A stretch of DNA of 64,000 nucleotides from Pseudomonas yamanorum (GCF_013386765.1 NZ_JACARE010000017.1:297550-361549); one strand, 5' to 3'; positions 38,468-52,020 are shown, numbered from the stretch's first letter. Numbers and translations are program-made. Notes: generated by a model from the sequence alone, not told the origin.

Positions 38468-39814
38468 GTGTCCCTGATCGCTTCAGACCACTTCCGCATC
38501 GTTGTCGGCCTCGGCAAGAGCGGCATGTCCCTGGTTCGCTTCCTGGCGAACCGGGGCACGTCGTTTGCCGTGGCTGATACGCGGGAAAATCCACCGGAGC
38601 TGGTCACGCTGCGCCGTGACTACCCGCACGTGGAAGTGCGTTGTGGCGAGCTGGATGTCGAGTTTCTGTGCCGTGCCGACGAGCTCTACGTGAGCCCCGG
38701 CCTGGCGCTCGCGACCCCGGCCCTGCAAGCGGCGGCGGCCCGTGGCGTGAAGTTGTCCGGCGATATCGAGCTGTTCGCGCGTAACGCGAAGGCGCCGATC
38801 GTGGCTATCAGCGGTTCCAACGCAAAAAGCACCGTCACCACCCTGGTGGGCGAGATGGCGACTGCGGCCGGCAAGCGCGTGGCAGTGGGCGGCAACCTCG
38901 GTACGCCGGCGCTGGACCTGCTCAGCGACGACGTCGAGCTGTACGTGATGGAACTGTCGAGCTTCCAGCTGGAAACCACTGACCAGCTCAACGCTGAAGT
39001 GGCCACCGTGCTGAACGTCAGCGAAGACCACATGGACCGCTACAGCGGCCTGCCGGCGTATCACCTGGCCAAGCACCGGATCTTCCGTGGTGCGCGGCAA
39101 GTGGTGGTCAACCGTCAGGATGCCCTGAGCCGTCCATTGATCGGCGAAGGTTTGCCGTGCTGGACCTTCGGCCTGAACAAACCTGATTTCAAGGCCTTCG
39201 GTCTTCGGGAAGAGAACGGCGAGAAATACCTGGCCTTCGAATTCCAGAACCTGATGCCGGTGCGCGAGCTGAAAATCCGTGGCGCCCATAACCAGGCCAA
39301 CGCCCTGGCTGCATTGGCGCTTGGCCATGCGGTCGGCTTGCCGTTCGACGCCATGCTGTCGGCCCTGCGCACCTTTGCCGGGCTTGAGCATCGCTGTCAG
39401 TGGGTTCGCGACCTGGATGGCGTCGGCTACTACAACGATTCCAAGGCCACCAACGTCGGTGCGGCGCTCGCTGCCATCGAGGGGTTGGGTGCCGATATCA
39501 AAGGCAAGGTCGTGCTGATCGCCGGTGGCGATGGCAAGGGTGCCGACTTCAAGGACCTTAAAGGCCCAGTCGCTGCCAACTGCCGCGCCGTGGTGTTGAT
39601 GGGCCGTGATTCCGGCTTGATCGCCGATGCCCTGGGCGACGCCGTACCGCAGGTGCGTGCGCAGTCCCTGGACGATGCCATCGCTCAATGCCGGGCCCTG
39701 GCCCAACCGGGTGATGTGGTGCTGCTGTCGCCTGCCTGCGCCAGTTTCGACATGTTCAAGAACTACGAAGAGCGCGGCCAGCTGTTCGCCCGCGCCGTGG
39801 AGGCCTTGGCATGA
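38468..39814 (+). CDS. murD: UDP-MurNAc-L-alanine:D-glutamate ligase MurD
   Basis: MurD adds D-Glu to UDP-MurNAc-L-Ala. The 448-aa cytosolic ligase has an N-terminal Rossmann-like domain (IVVGLGKSGMSLVRFL), the ATP-binding ISGSNAKSTVTTLVGE (about 114-129; the usual GTNGKS is GSNAKS), GGNLGTPALDLL, NVSEDHMDRY and YYNDSKATN (about 320). The start is GTG, 6 bp after mraY. It overlaps ftsW by 4 bp. Confidence 0.95.
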   Translation: MSLIASDHFRIVVGLGKSGMSLVRFLANRGTSFAVADTRENPPELVTLRRDYPHVEVRCGELDVEFLCRADELYVSPGLALATPALQAAAARGVKLSGDIELFARNAKAPIVAISGSNAKSTVTTLVGEMATAAGKRVAVGGNLGTPALDLLSDDVELYVMELSSFQLETTDQLNAEVATVLNVSEDHMDRYSGLPAYHLAKHRIFRGARQVVVNRQDALSRPLIGEGLPCWTFGLNKPDFKAFGLREENGEKYLAFEFQNLMPVRELKIRGAHNQANALAALALGHAVGLPFDAMLSALRTFAGLEHRCQWVRDLDGVGYYNDSKATNVGAALAAIEGLGADIKGKVVLIAGGDGKGADFKDLKGPVAANCRAVVLMGRDSGLIADALGDAVPQVRAQSLDDAIAQCRALAQPGDVVLLSPACASFDMFKNYEERGQLFARAVEALA

Positions 39815-41034
39815 GTATCAATTTGCGGAACATCATCAAGCCGTACCCGTCGCCGATCATTACCGGGCGCGGTATCGACCTGGATTTCCCGATGCTCGCC
39901 GGTTGCCTCGCGCTGCTGGGCCTGGGCCTGGTGATGATCACCTCGGCTTCCTCGGAAGTGGCCGCGGTGCAGTCGGGCAACACCCTTTACATGATGATCC
40001 GTCACCTGGTGTACCTGGTGATCGGCCTCGGTGCGTGCATCGTCACCATGATGATCCCGATCGCCACCTGGCAGCGCCTGGGCTGGCTGATGCTGGTGGG
40101 CGCGTTCGGCCTGTTGATCATGGTGATCCTGCCCGGCATCGGGCGTGAGGTGAACGGTTCGATGCGCTGGATCGGCTTCGGTGCGTTCAACGTGCAGCCG
40201 TCGGAAATCGCCAAGGTGTTCGTGGTGATCTACCTCGCCGGTTACCTGGTGCGGCGCCAGAAAGAAGTGCGCGAAAGCTGGATGGGCTTCTTCAAGCCGT
40301 TCATCGTGCTGCTGCCCATGGCCGGTCTGTTGTTGATGGAACCGGACTTCGGCGCCACCGTCGTGATGATGGGGGCTGCGGCGGCGATGCTGTTCCTTGG
40401 TGGCGTGGGCCTGTTTCGCTTCACCTTGATGGTGGTGCTGGCAGTGGCCGCCGTGACGATTCTGGTGCAGGCGCAACCCTATCGGATGGCGCGTCTGATT
40501 ACCTTTACCGACCCGTGGTCCGATCAGTTCGGTTCCGGCTACCAGCTGACCCAGGCGTTGATCGCCTTCGGTCGCGGCGAGTGGCTGGGTGTGGGCCTGG
40601 GCAACAGTGTGCAGAAGCAGTTCTACCTGCCGGAAGCCCACACCGACTTCGTGTTCTCGGTACTCGCCGAAGAACTGGGCGTGGTCGGTTCTCTGTGCAC
40701 CGTCGCGCTGTTCGTGTTCGTGTGTGTACGCGGCATGTACATCGGCTTGTGGGCCGAAAAGGCCAAGCAATATTTCGCCGCGTACGTGGCGTACGGCTTG
40801 TCGTTCCTGTGGATCGGCCAGTTCCTGATCAACATCGGGGTGAACGTCGGCCTGCTGCCGACCAAGGGCCTGACTTTGCCGTTCCTCAGTTACGGCGGCA
40901 GTTCGTTGGTGATTTGCTGCGCCTGTCTCGGGTTGTTGCTGCGCATCGAGTGGGAGAGTCGAACCCACCTGGGCAGCGAAGAGATGGAGTTCAGCGAAAG
41001 CGACTTCGCCGAGGAGCCGACCCATGGGCGCTAA
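39811..41034 (+). CDS. ftsW: Septal peptidoglycan glycosyltransferase FtsW
   Basis: FtsW is the SEDS-family glycosyltransferase that polymerises septal glycan with FtsI. The 407-aa protein has ten predicted membrane helices, the large periplasmic loop with TFTDPWSDQFGSGYQLTQALIAFGRG and NSVQKQFYLPEAHTDFVFSVLAEELG (about 269-290, holding the catalytic Asp), and LPTKGLTLPFLSYGGSS. The family motif is complete. It overlaps murD by 4 bp and murG by 11 bp. Confidence 0.95.
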   Translation: MSINLRNIIKPYPSPIITGRGIDLDFPMLAGCLALLGLGLVMITSASSEVAAVQSGNTLYMMIRHLVYLVIGLGACIVTMMIPIATWQRLGWLMLVGAFGLLIMVILPGIGREVNGSMRWIGFGAFNVQPSEIAKVFVVIYLAGYLVRRQKEVRESWMGFFKPFIVLLPMAGLLLMEPDFGATVVMMGAAAAMLFLGGVGLFRFTLMVVLAVAAVTILVQAQPYRMARLITFTDPWSDQFGSGYQLTQALIAFGRGEWLGVGLGNSVQKQFYLPEAHTDFVFSVLAEELGVVGSLCTVALFVFVCVRGMYIGLWAEKAKQYFAAYVAYGLSFLWIGQFLINIGVNVGLLPTKGLTLPFLSYGGSSLVICCACLGLLLRIEWESRTHLGSEEMEFSESDFAEEPTHGR

Positions 41035-42086
41035 CGTGCTGATCATGGCGGGCGGCACCGGTGGCCATGTGTTCCCGGCGCTGGCCTGTGCCCGCGAATT
41101 CCAGAATCGTGGCTACACCGTGCATTGGCTCGGCACGCCCCGTGGCATCGAAAACGATCTGGTACCGAATGCCGGCTTGCCCCTGCATTTGATCAACGTC
41201 ACCGGCCTGCGTGGCAAGGGCAAGTTGTCCCTGCTCAAGGCGCCGTTCGTGTTGCTCAAGGCGGTGTGGCAAGCGCGCAAGGTCATCCGCGAAGTGAAGC
41301 CGGTGTGCGTGCTGGGCTTTGGTGGCTACGTCACCGGTCCTGGTGGCGTTGCGGCCAGGCTCGCTGGCGTGCCGGTGATCGTCCACGAGCAGAATGCCGT
41401 GGCCGGCACCGCCAACCGCCTGCTGGTGCCGCTGGCTGCCCGGGTGTGCGAGGCGTTCCCGAAAACCTTTGGTGCCGCAGACAAGCTGCGCACCACCGGC
41501 AACCCGGTGCGTACAGAACTGTTCATGGACATCGCCCGCCAGCCATTGGCTGGTCGCAAGGCGCACCTGTTGATCCTGGGCGGAAGCCTGGGGGCCGAAC
41601 CCTTGAACAAATTGCTGCCTGAAGCGGTGTCGCAACTCCCTGTGGAGCTGCGCCCCGAGATCTTCCATCAGGCCGGCAAGAACCACGATGAAGTGACCGC
41701 CACGCGCTACCGCGATGCGGGCGTGGAGGCGAATGTGCAGCCCTTCATCAAAGACATGGCCCAAGCCTATGGCTGGGCCGACCTGGTGGTCTGTCGCGCA
41801 GGCGCGTTGACCGTCAGTGAACTGGCTGCCGCCGGTCTGCCGTCCTTGCTGGTGCCTTTGCCCCATGCGATCGACGATCACCAGACCCGCAACGCCGAAT
41901 ATTTGGCCGGGGAGGGCGCTGCCTTCCTGCTGCCGCAAAGAACGACTGGCGCCGCCGATTTGGCCGCACGCCTGACCGAGGTTTTGATGCAACCGGAACG
42001 ACTGAACAGCATGGCGAGCACCGCAAGCCGCCTTGCCAAACCTGATGCAACCCGCACCGTGGTCGATATCTGCCTGGAGGTGGCCC

Positions 42087-42094
<8 letters not shown>
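41024..42094 (+). CDS. murG: UDP-GlcNAc transferase MurG (lipid II synthesis)
   Basis: MurG transfers GlcNAc to lipid I to make lipid II on the cytoplasmic membrane face. The 356-aa GT-B enzyme begins with the glycine-rich [16 protein letters not shown] (8-23), continues with [16 protein letters not shown] and [14 protein letters not shown], then the second domain [14 protein letters not shown] and the donor-binding [37 protein letters not shown]. It overlaps ftsW and murC. Confidence 0.96.
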
Positions 42095-44485
<2,391 letters not shown>

Positions 44486-44488
44486 ACC

Positions 44489-45355
44489 ATGAACGGCGCA
44501 TCGCTTCGTCATCAGCAACCCGCTCCCGGCCGCAAGCCGGTGCCGCGTGGTGCCAGCCGAATGGTGGCTAAAGAGCCGATGTCGGCGCGCATGCCGAAAG
44601 CCAACTTTGGTTTTCTCAAGGCGCTGTTCTGGCCGGTGATTCTGGTGGCGTTGGGTTTTGGTACGTACGAAGGCGCCCAGCGTCTGTTGCCGTATGCCGA
44701 CCGGCCGATCACCAAGATCAGCGTGCAGGGCGACTTGAGCTACATCAGCCAGCAGGCCGTGCAGCAGCGAATCGCCCCGTTTGTGGCGTCGAGCTTCTTC
44801 ACCATCGACCTGGCCGGCATGCGTTCCGAACTGGAACAGATGCCATGGATTGCCCACGCCGAAGTACGTCGCGTGTGGCCGGATCAAGTGACGATCCGCC
44901 TGGAAGAACAACTGCCCGTGGCCCGTTGGGGAGATGGGCAGTTATTGAACAACCAGGGCCAGGCGTTTGCGCCGCGCGAAGTGGCGAATTACGAGCACCT
45001 GCCGCAGCTGTTCGGGCCGCAGCGGGCGCAGCAGCAAGTGATGCAGCAGTACCAGGCGTTGAGCCAGATGCTGCGGCCGTTGGGTTTCTCGATTGCGCGA
45101 CTGGAATTGCGTGAGCGGGGCAGCTGGTTTTTGACCACGGGTGCAGGCAGTTCCGGCCCGGGTATCGAGTTGTTGCTGGGACGCGGCAACCTGGTAGAGA
45201 AGATGCGCCGTTTTATCGCCATCTATGAAAAGACCTTGAAAGAACAGATTACGAACATTGCGAGCATCGACCTGCGTTACGCCAACGGCCTTGCCGTCGG
45301 CTGGCGGGCCCCTGCGGCGCCCACGGCAGCGCAACCTGCTGTCGCGAAGAATTAA
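44489..45355 (+). CDS. ftsQ: Cell division protein FtsQ
   Basis: FtsQ is a bitopic inner-membrane scaffold of the divisome that binds FtsB and FtsL. The 288-aa protein has a basic cytoplasmic N-terminus ([15 protein letters not shown]), a membrane helix (about 48-68), a POTRA domain ([22 protein letters not shown], from about 73) and the beta domain with the [21 protein letters not shown] block. It ends in an Ala-rich tail. The start follows ddlB by 3 bp. Confidence 0.94.
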   Translation: MNGASLRHQQPAPGRKPVPRGASRMVAKEPMSARMPKANFGFLKALFWPVILVALGFGTYEGAQRLLPYADRPITKISVQGDLSYISQQAVQQRIAPFVASSFFTIDLAGMRSELEQMPWIAHAEVRRVWPDQVTIRLEEQLPVARWGDGQLLNNQGQAFAPREVANYEHLPQLFGPQRAQQQVMQQYQALSQMLRPLGFSIARLELRERGSWFLTTGAGSSGPGIELLLGRGNLVEKMRRFIAIYEKTLKEQITNIASIDLRYANGLAVGWRAPAAPTAAQPAVAKN

Positions 45356-45370
45356 GAAGAGGCAGGACCC

Positions 45371-46633
45371 ATGGCAAACGTGCAAAGCGGCAAAATGATC
45401 GTCGGTCTGGATATCGGCACCTCCAAGGTGGTGGCGCTGGTAGGCGAGGTCGCGGACGACGGCACGCTGGAAATCGTCGGAATCGGCACGCATCCGTCCC
45501 GGGGCCTGAAGAAGGGCGTGGTGGTGAATATTGAATCCACCGTGCAATCGATCCAGCGCGCCATCGAAGAAGCGCAGCTGATGGCCGGTTGCCGGATTCA
45601 CTCGGCATTCGTCGGCGTTGCCGGCAACCACATCCGCAGCCTGAATTCCCACGGCATCGTGGCGATTCGCGACCGTGAAGTCAGCTCGGCTGACCTGGAG
45701 CGGGTACTCGACGCAGCGCAAGCCGTGGCGATCCCGGCTGACCAGCGCGTGCTGCACACCTTGCCGCAGGACTACGTGATCGATAACCAGGAAGGCGTTC
45801 GCGAGCCTTTGGGCATGTCGGGCGTACGTCTGGAAGCCAAGGTTCACGTGGTGACCTGCGCCGTCAATGCTGCACAGAACATTGAAAAATGCGTGCGCCG
45901 CTGCGGCCTGGAAATCGACGACATCATTCTCGAGCAGTTGGCTTCGGCCTACTCGGTACTGACCGACGACGAAAAAGAACTGGGCGTGTGCCTGGTGGAC
46001 ATCGGCGGCGGCACCACCGACATCGCGATCTTTACCGAGGGTGCGATCCGTCACACCGCCGTGATCCCGATTGCCGGTGACCAGGTGACCAACGACATCG
46101 CGATGGCGTTGCGCACACCGACCCAGTACGCCGAAGAAATCAAGATCCGTTACGCCTGCGCCCTGGCCAAGCTGGCCGGTGCCGGTGAAACCATCAAGGT
46201 GCCGAGCGTGGGCGACCGTCCACCGCGCGAACTGTCGCGCCAGGCATTGGCCGAGGTGGTCGAGCCGCGCTACGACGAACTGTTCACCCTGATCCAGGCT
46301 GAACTGCGCCGCAGCGGCTACGAAGATTTGATCCCGGCCGGCATCGTGCTGACCGGTGGCACCTCGAAGATGGAAGGCGCGGTCGAACTGGCCGAGGAAA
46401 TCTTCCACATGCCGGTCCGCCTGGGCGTGCCCCATGGTGTGAAAGGCCTTGGCGACGTGGTGCGCAACCCGATTTATTCCACCGGTGTGGGCTTGCTGTT
46501 GTACGGGCTGCAAAAGCAGACCGACGGCATTTCCCTGTCGGGCCCGAGCAACCGTGACAGCTACAGAAGCGACGACGAAGCGAAAGCGCCGTTGTTCGAG
46601 CGGTTGCAGGCTTGGGTGAAAGGCAATTTCTAA
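45371..46633 (+). CDS. ftsA: Cell division protein FtsA
   Basis: FtsA is the actin-like ATPase that ties FtsZ filaments to the membrane and recruits later division proteins. The 420-aa protein has the phosphate-1 motif VGLDIGTSKVVALVGE (about 14-29), a 1C subdomain, the phosphate-2 motif LVDIGGGTTDIAIF (about 207-220), VLTGGTSKMEGAVELAEEIF and the C-terminal amphipathic membrane anchor (PLFERLQAWVKGNF). It lies 15 bp after ftsQ. Confidence 0.96.
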   Translation: MANVQSGKMIVGLDIGTSKVVALVGEVADDGTLEIVGIGTHPSRGLKKGVVVNIESTVQSIQRAIEEAQLMAGCRIHSAFVGVAGNHIRSLNSHGIVAIRDREVSSADLERVLDAAQAVAIPADQRVLHTLPQDYVIDNQEGVREPLGMSGVRLEAKVHVVTCAVNAAQNIEKCVRRCGLEIDDIILEQLASAYSVLTDDEKELGVCLVDIGGGTTDIAIFTEGAIRHTAVIPIAGDQVTNDIAMALRTPTQYAEEIKIRYACALAKLAGAGETIKVPSVGDRPPRELSRQALAEVVEPRYDELFTLIQAELRRSGYEDLIPAGIVLTGGTSKMEGAVELAEEIFHMPVRLGVPHGVKGLGDVVRNPIYSTGVGLLLYGLQKQTDGISLSGPSNRDSYRSDDEAKAPLFERLQAWVKGNF

Positions 46634-46698
46634 AGATTTACCGCAACACCGTTTCAAGCAGTAGGCGAAAAAACTAGAGAAATGAAAGGAGAGGGAAA

Positions 46699-47895
46699 AT
46701 GTTCGAACTCGTAGACAACATCCCCGCAAGCCCGGTCATCAAAGTGATCGGCGTCGGCGGTGGCGGCGGCAACGCTGTCAACCACATGGTCAAAAGCAAC
46801 ATTGAAGGCGTTGAATTCATCTGCGCCAACACTGACGCCCAGGCCCTCAAAAGCATCGGTGCACGCACCATCCTGCAATTGGGCACAGCCGTGACCAAGG
46901 GCCTGGGTGCCGGCGCGAATCCGGAAGTCGGCCGTCAAGCCGCCCTGGAAGACCGCGAGCGCATTGCTGAAGTGCTGCAAGGCACCAACATGGTGTTCAT
47001 CACCACAGGCATGGGCGGTGGTACCGGTACCGGTGCTGCGCCGATCATTGCCGAAGTGGCCAAGGAAATGGGGATCCTGACGGTTGCCGTCGTGACCCGT
47101 CCGTTCCCGTTCGAAGGTCGCAAACGCATGCAGATCGCCGATGAAGGCATCCGTCTGCTGTCCGAAAGCGTCGACTCGTTGATCACCATTCCCAACGAGA
47201 AGCTGCTGACCATCCTCGGCAAGGACGCAAGCCTCTTGTCGGCTTTCGCCAAGGCTGACGATGTACTGGCCGGTGCCGTTCGCGGTATCTCCGACATCAT
47301 CAAGCGTCCGGGCATGATCAACGTCGACTTTGCCGACGTACGTACCGTGATGAGCGAAATGGGCATGGCGATGATGGGCACTGGCTGCGCCAGCGGTCCG
47401 AACCGTGCACGTGAAGCCACTGAAGCGGCCATCCGCAACCCGTTGCTCGAAGACGTGAACCTGCAAGGCGCACGCGGCATCCTGGTGAACATCACCGCCG
47501 GTCCTGACCTGTCCCTGGGTGAGTACTCCGACGTGGGTAGCATCATCGAAGCCTTCGCTTCCGAGCACGCCATGGTCAAGGTCGGTACTGTTATCGATCC
47601 GGACATGCGCGACGAACTGCACGTGACCGTTGTTGCGACCGGCCTGGGTGCAAAAATCGAGAAGCCTGTGAAGGTCATCGACAATACCGTCCATACCAGC
47701 CACGCCAGCCAGCAAGCTGCCGCTCCAGCGCCTGCGCGCCAGGAACTGCCGTCTGTGAACTATCGTGACCTGGATCGTCCGACCGTGATGCGCAACCAGG
47801 CTCAGGCCGGTGCTGCTGCGTCCCGTAGCCCGAATCCGCAAGATGACCTGGACTACCTGGACATCCCGGCTTTCCTGCGTCGTCAGGCCGATTAA
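46699..47895 (+). CDS. ftsZ: Cell division protein FtsZ
   Basis: FtsZ is the tubulin-like GTPase forming the Z ring. The 398-aa protein has IKVIGVGGGGGNAVNHM (14-30), the tubulin signature GGGTGTGAAP (106-115), the T7 loop NVDFADVRTVM (about 207-217), a disordered linker from about 320, and the conserved C-terminal peptide DDLDYLDIPAFLRRQ that binds FtsA and ZipA. AAAGGAGAGG precedes the ATG. A 65-bp gap separates it from ftsA. Confidence 0.98.
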   Translation: MFELVDNIPASPVIKVIGVGGGGGNAVNHMVKSNIEGVEFICANTDAQALKSIGARTILQLGTAVTKGLGAGANPEVGRQAALEDRERIAEVLQGTNMVFITTGMGGGTGTGAAPIIAEVAKEMGILTVAVVTRPFPFEGRKRMQIADEGIRLLSESVDSLITIPNEKLLTILGKDASLLSAFAKADDVLAGAVRGISDIIKRPGMINVDFADVRTVMSEMGMAMMGTGCASGPNRAREATEAAIRNPLLEDVNLQGARGILVNITAGPDLSLGEYSDVGSIIEAFASEHAMVKVGTVIDPDMRDELHVTVVATGLGAKIEKPVKVIDNTVHTSHASQQAAAPAPARQELPSVNYRDLDRPTVMRNQAQAGAAASRSPNPQDDLDYLDIPAFLRRQAD

Positions 47896-47946
47896 TGGAA
47901 TGTATCAGGGCTATGAAGGTGATTGGTGTTCAGCAAAGGTCTGGTC

Positions 47947-47955
47947 TGCTATTAT
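47947..47955 (+). promoter_or_regulatory. Extended -10 promoter element before lpxC
   Basis: TGCTATTAT fits an extended -10 box (TGn followed by TATTAT at 47950-47955), 52 bp before the lpxC ATG. The upstream TTGGTG is too far (21 bp) to be a canonical -35, which extended -10 promoters can tolerate. lpxC may thus have its own promoter besides read-through from ftsZ. Confidence 0.4.
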
Positions 47956-47971
47956 CGCCAGCCTTTGTTGA

Positions 47972-48919
<948 letters not shown>

Positions 48920-48946
48920 GTAACAACTCTCTTTCCTTTTGTTTTT

Positions 48947-48974
48947 AAAGGCTGCCTTCGGGTGGCCTTTTTTT
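48947..48974. terminator. Terminator between convergent lpxC and diguanylate cyclase genes
   Basis: AAAGGC(TG)CC pairs with GG(TG)GCCTTT around TTCG and is followed by a T-run on the plus strand. The T-run overlaps the stop codon of the convergent cyclase gene. The internal TG/TG mismatch makes it imperfect but the TTCG loop and T-run support function. Confidence 0.8.
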
Positions 48975-50475
48975 ATGCCAGGGTTTTTGCATCAATGATG
49001 CGGTTGCGCCCGGTGTGCTTGGCTTCGTACAACGCCTGATCGGCGCTGAGCAGCAATTCTTCCAGGGTGGTACGGCTGCGCCTGGTCCAGGTACTGAGGC
49101 CAATGCTGACGGTAATCGGCACCGTATCCCCTCCCACCCGTGGCAGGTGCTCGACGCTGCTGCGGATATGTTCGGCAATCAACAACGCACCCTGGCTGTC
49201 GGTGTGCGGCAGCACCACTGCAAACTCTTCACCGCCATAACGGGCCGCAAGGTCGGCCGGGCGGCGGATATTGCCCTCGACCACCTGCGCCACCGTGCGC
49301 AATGCCTCGTCACCACCTTGATGGCCATGCCGGTCATTGAAGGCCTTGAAGTGGTCCACATCAATCATCAGCACGGTCAATGGTTCGCCTGAACGCTGGG
49401 CGCGGTCCCATTCCAGGCGCAGGCGATGGTCCAGGGTGCGACGGTTGGCCAGGCCTGTCAGGGCATCGGTGGCTGCCAGTTCTGACAGCACCTGCTCGGC
49501 ACGGTGGCGCCGGCGCAGCTCCATGCAGAGCATCCAGGTCAGCCACAGCAGGCCGATGCACAAAATCCCGGTGGCACCGCTGATCACCAGTGCCGCACGC
49601 TTCCAGGGGGCGAATATGTCGTTGGTGGACAGGGCAACCACGACAATCAGTGGCAAATCCCCCACGGTCGAGAACGTGTAGAGGCGGTTCTCCTTATCCA
49701 CGCTGGAGTCGCCACGAAAGCTGCCGTCACGCTCGTGGAGTATGCGCGCCACGTTCGGGCGCTGGCTGAGGTCCTTGTCGATCATGTCCCGTTCCAGCAA
49801 CGGCTGTTGAGCCAGCAGGATGCCTTGCTGGTTGATCAGGTTGATGGTGCTGTCGTTGCCGATATTCAGGCTTCGAAACAGTTGCTGGAAATACGACAGG
49901 CGCATGGAGGCCACGGCAACTCCCAGGAATCGCCCGTCGGGCCCGGAAACCCGGCGGCTGAACGCGATGCGCCATTGGTCGTCACACACGCAGCGCGCGA
50001 CGAAGGGCCGGCTGATGAACAGGCCCAGGTCGGGGTTCTTCCTGTGGGCCTGAAAGTAGTCACGGTCGGCAAAATTGGCGGCGATGGGCGTCAGCAGCGA
50101 AGAGTCGGCAATCACCTCGCCGTTCTTGTCCAGCAGCAGGATATCGCCCTTGTACGGCGCGGCTTCCGAGCGGTCGAACAGCACCAGGTGACGAATGCTG
50201 GCCGATACACCGGCCAGATCCGTGCGTTCGGTGGCTGCGATCAGGCCTTTGATCGATAAGTCGTACAGCTCGACGTTACGCAGCACGTCGGCATCGATCA
50301 GTTGCGTGATGTTATTGGCCGTACGCTGGGCAGTCTGCAACGTGTTGGTGTGTTCGCGAATCAGCAACCCCGCGACCACCAGCAGGATCAGCAGCACCGT
50401 GACGCAACTGCCGATAATCAGCAGACGCTCCGGGCGGTGGGTAGGGCGGGGCGGGCGGGTGGTGCTTGGGCTCAT
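48973..50475 (-). CDS. Membrane diguanylate cyclase (copy 1)
   Basis: This 500-aa enzyme makes c-di-GMP. It has a membrane helix (about 17-40), a periplasmic Cache-like sensor domain (about 45-280) with a CVC motif (near 161-163), a second helix (about 288-312) and a GGDEF domain. The active motif is RYGGEEF (about 413-419). An RPAD inhibitory I-site sits five residues before GGEEF, so product feedback is expected. It is a tandem duplicate of the next minus-strand gene upstream; the two are similar along their whole length. Confidence 0.93.
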   Translation of the reverse strand: MSPSTTRPPRPTHRPERLLIIGSCVTVLLILLVVAGLLIREHTNTLQTAQRTANNITQLIDADVLRNVELYDLSIKGLIAATERTDLAGVSASIRHLVLFDRSEAAPYKGDILLLDKNGEVIADSSLLTPIAANFADRDYFQAHRKNPDLGLFISRPFVARCVCDDQWRIAFSRRVSGPDGRFLGVAVASMRLSYFQQLFRSLNIGNDSTINLINQQGILLAQQPLLERDMIDKDLSQRPNVARILHERDGSFRGDSSVDKENRLYTFSTVGDLPLIVVVALSTNDIFAPWKRAALVISGATGILCIGLLWLTWMLCMELRRRHRAEQVLSELAATDALTGLANRRTLDHRLRLEWDRAQRSGEPLTVLMIDVDHFKAFNDRHGHQGGDEALRTVAQVVEGNIRRPADLAARYGGEEFAVVLPHTDSQGALLIAEHIRSSVEHLPRVGGDTVPITVSIGLSTWTRRSRTTLEELLLSADQALYEAKHTGRNRIIDAKTLA

Positions 50476-50526
50476 CGGGCGTACTTCTGCTTCGAGGATG
50501 CCCTTAGCGTAGTTGCTGATAACGGC

Positions 50527-52020
50527 TCATGTGGCCTGACTGTGAACGATGCGGTTGCGCCCGGAGTGCTTGGCTTCATACAGCGCCCGGTCGGCACTCA
50601 GCAACAGCGCTTCCAGCGAGCCACGGCTGCGTTTGTCCCAGGTACTGAGGCCGATGCTGACGGTGACCGACAGTGCGTCTCCGTCCGCAGGCGGCAAGTG
50701 CTCCACCGCGCTGCGGATGTGTTCGGCGATGGTATTGGCGCCGTCGCCGTCGGTGTCCGGCAGGACCACCGCGAACTCTTCGCCGCCGTAACGCGCGGCC
50801 AGGTCGGCAGGGCGGCGAATGTTGCTGCCGATGACCTGGGCCACGTGGCGCAAGGCTTCGTCACCGCCCTGGTGGCCATGGCGGTCGTTGAAGGCCTTGA
50901 AGTGGTCGACGTCGATCATCAGCAAGGCCAGCGGCTCGCCGGAGCGTTGCGCACGCTCCCATTCCAGGCGCAGGCGCTGGTCGAGGGTGCGACGGTTGGC
51001 CAGGCCGGTGAGGGCGTCGGTGGCTGCCAGTTCCGACAAGACCTTTTCGGCGCGATAACGACGGCGCAGTTCCAGGCGCAGCATCCAGGTCAGCCACAGC
51101 AGGCCTGCACACAGCACGCCGGTGGCGCCGCTGATCAGCAGGGCGGCGCGCTTCCAGGCGGCGAACACGTCATCGCTGGACAGCGCCACCACCACAATCA
51201 GCGGCAGCGCGCCGACATTGGTGAACGTGTAAAGGCGTTGCGTGCCGGTGGTGGAGGAGACGCCGCTGAAACTGCCACTGCCTTCACGCAGCATTCTTTT
51301 GAAGTTCGGTCGCGTGCTCAGGTCCTTGTTGATCATGTCTTTTTCGAGCAGGGGCTGCTGGGCCAACAGAATGCCGTCGTTGTTCAGCAGGTTGATGGTG
51401 CTGCCGCTGCCGATGGTGAGGCGGTTGAACAACTGGTCGAAGTACGCCAGGCGCATGGTCGCCACCGCCACTCCGGCAAACTCGCCGTTGGGCCCGGGTA
51501 TCCGGCGGCTGAACGCAATACGCCAGACCTGATCGCAGTCGCATCGAATCTTGAAGGGGCGGCTGATGAACAATCCCGCGTCGGGGTTCTGCTGGTGCAC
51601 CTGGAAATAGTCGCGATTGGCGAAATTGCGCGGCGTGGGCGCCAGGGTGGAGGAGTCGGCGGTGACGGCGCCGTTCTTGTCCAGCAGCAGGACTTCGCCT
51701 TTGAAAGGGGCGGCCGTGGACTGGTCGAACTGCACCATATGCAGGATTTCGGCCGACACTTGGGGCAGATCATGGCGGGTGGTTGCGGTGATCAGGCCGT
51801 TCAGGGCCAGGTCGTAGAGTTCGACGTTGCGCAACACATCGGCGTTGATCAACTGGGTGATGTTGGTGGTGGAGCGCTGGGCCGTCAGCAGTGCGCTGGC
51901 GTGTTCGCGAATCAGCAGTATGGCAACGATGATTACGATCAGGATGACGGTGAGCCCACTGCCCAGAATCAGCAAAAGCTCCGGGCGTGCAGGCTGGGTG
52001 AAGGTGCGGCGTTGACTCAT
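50527..52020 (-). CDS. Membrane diguanylate cyclase (copy 2)
   Basis: This 497-aa paralogue of copy 1 has the same plan: helix (about 15-38), periplasmic Cache-like domain with a CDC motif aligned to the CVC of copy 1, second helix, GGDEF domain with RYGGEEF and an RPAD I-site. ATG 52020 is preferred to an in-frame TTG at 52041 since copy 1 starts at the same aligned place (MSxxx). The two genes are 51 bp apart and probably co-transcribed. Divergence is greatest in the sensor domain, suggesting different ligands. Confidence 0.92.
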   Translation of the reverse strand: MSQRRTFTQPARPELLLILGSGLTVILIVIIVAILLIREHASALLTAQRSTTNITQLINADVLRNVELYDLALNGLITATTRHDLPQVSAEILHMVQFDQSTAAPFKGEVLLLDKNGAVTADSSTLAPTPRNFANRDYFQVHQQNPDAGLFISRPFKIRCDCDQVWRIAFSRRIPGPNGEFAGVAVATMRLAYFDQLFNRLTIGSGSTINLLNNDGILLAQQPLLEKDMINKDLSTRPNFKRMLREGSGSFSGVSSTTGTQRLYTFTNVGALPLIVVVALSSDDVFAAWKRAALLISGATGVLCAGLLWLTWMLRLELRRRYRAEKVLSELAATDALTGLANRRTLDQRLRLEWERAQRSGEPLALLMIDVDHFKAFNDRHGHQGGDEALRHVAQVIGSNIRRPADLAARYGGEEFAVVLPDTDGDGANTIAEHIRSAVEHLPPADGDALSVTVSIGLSTWDKRSRGSLEALLLSADRALYEAKHSGRNRIVHSQAT

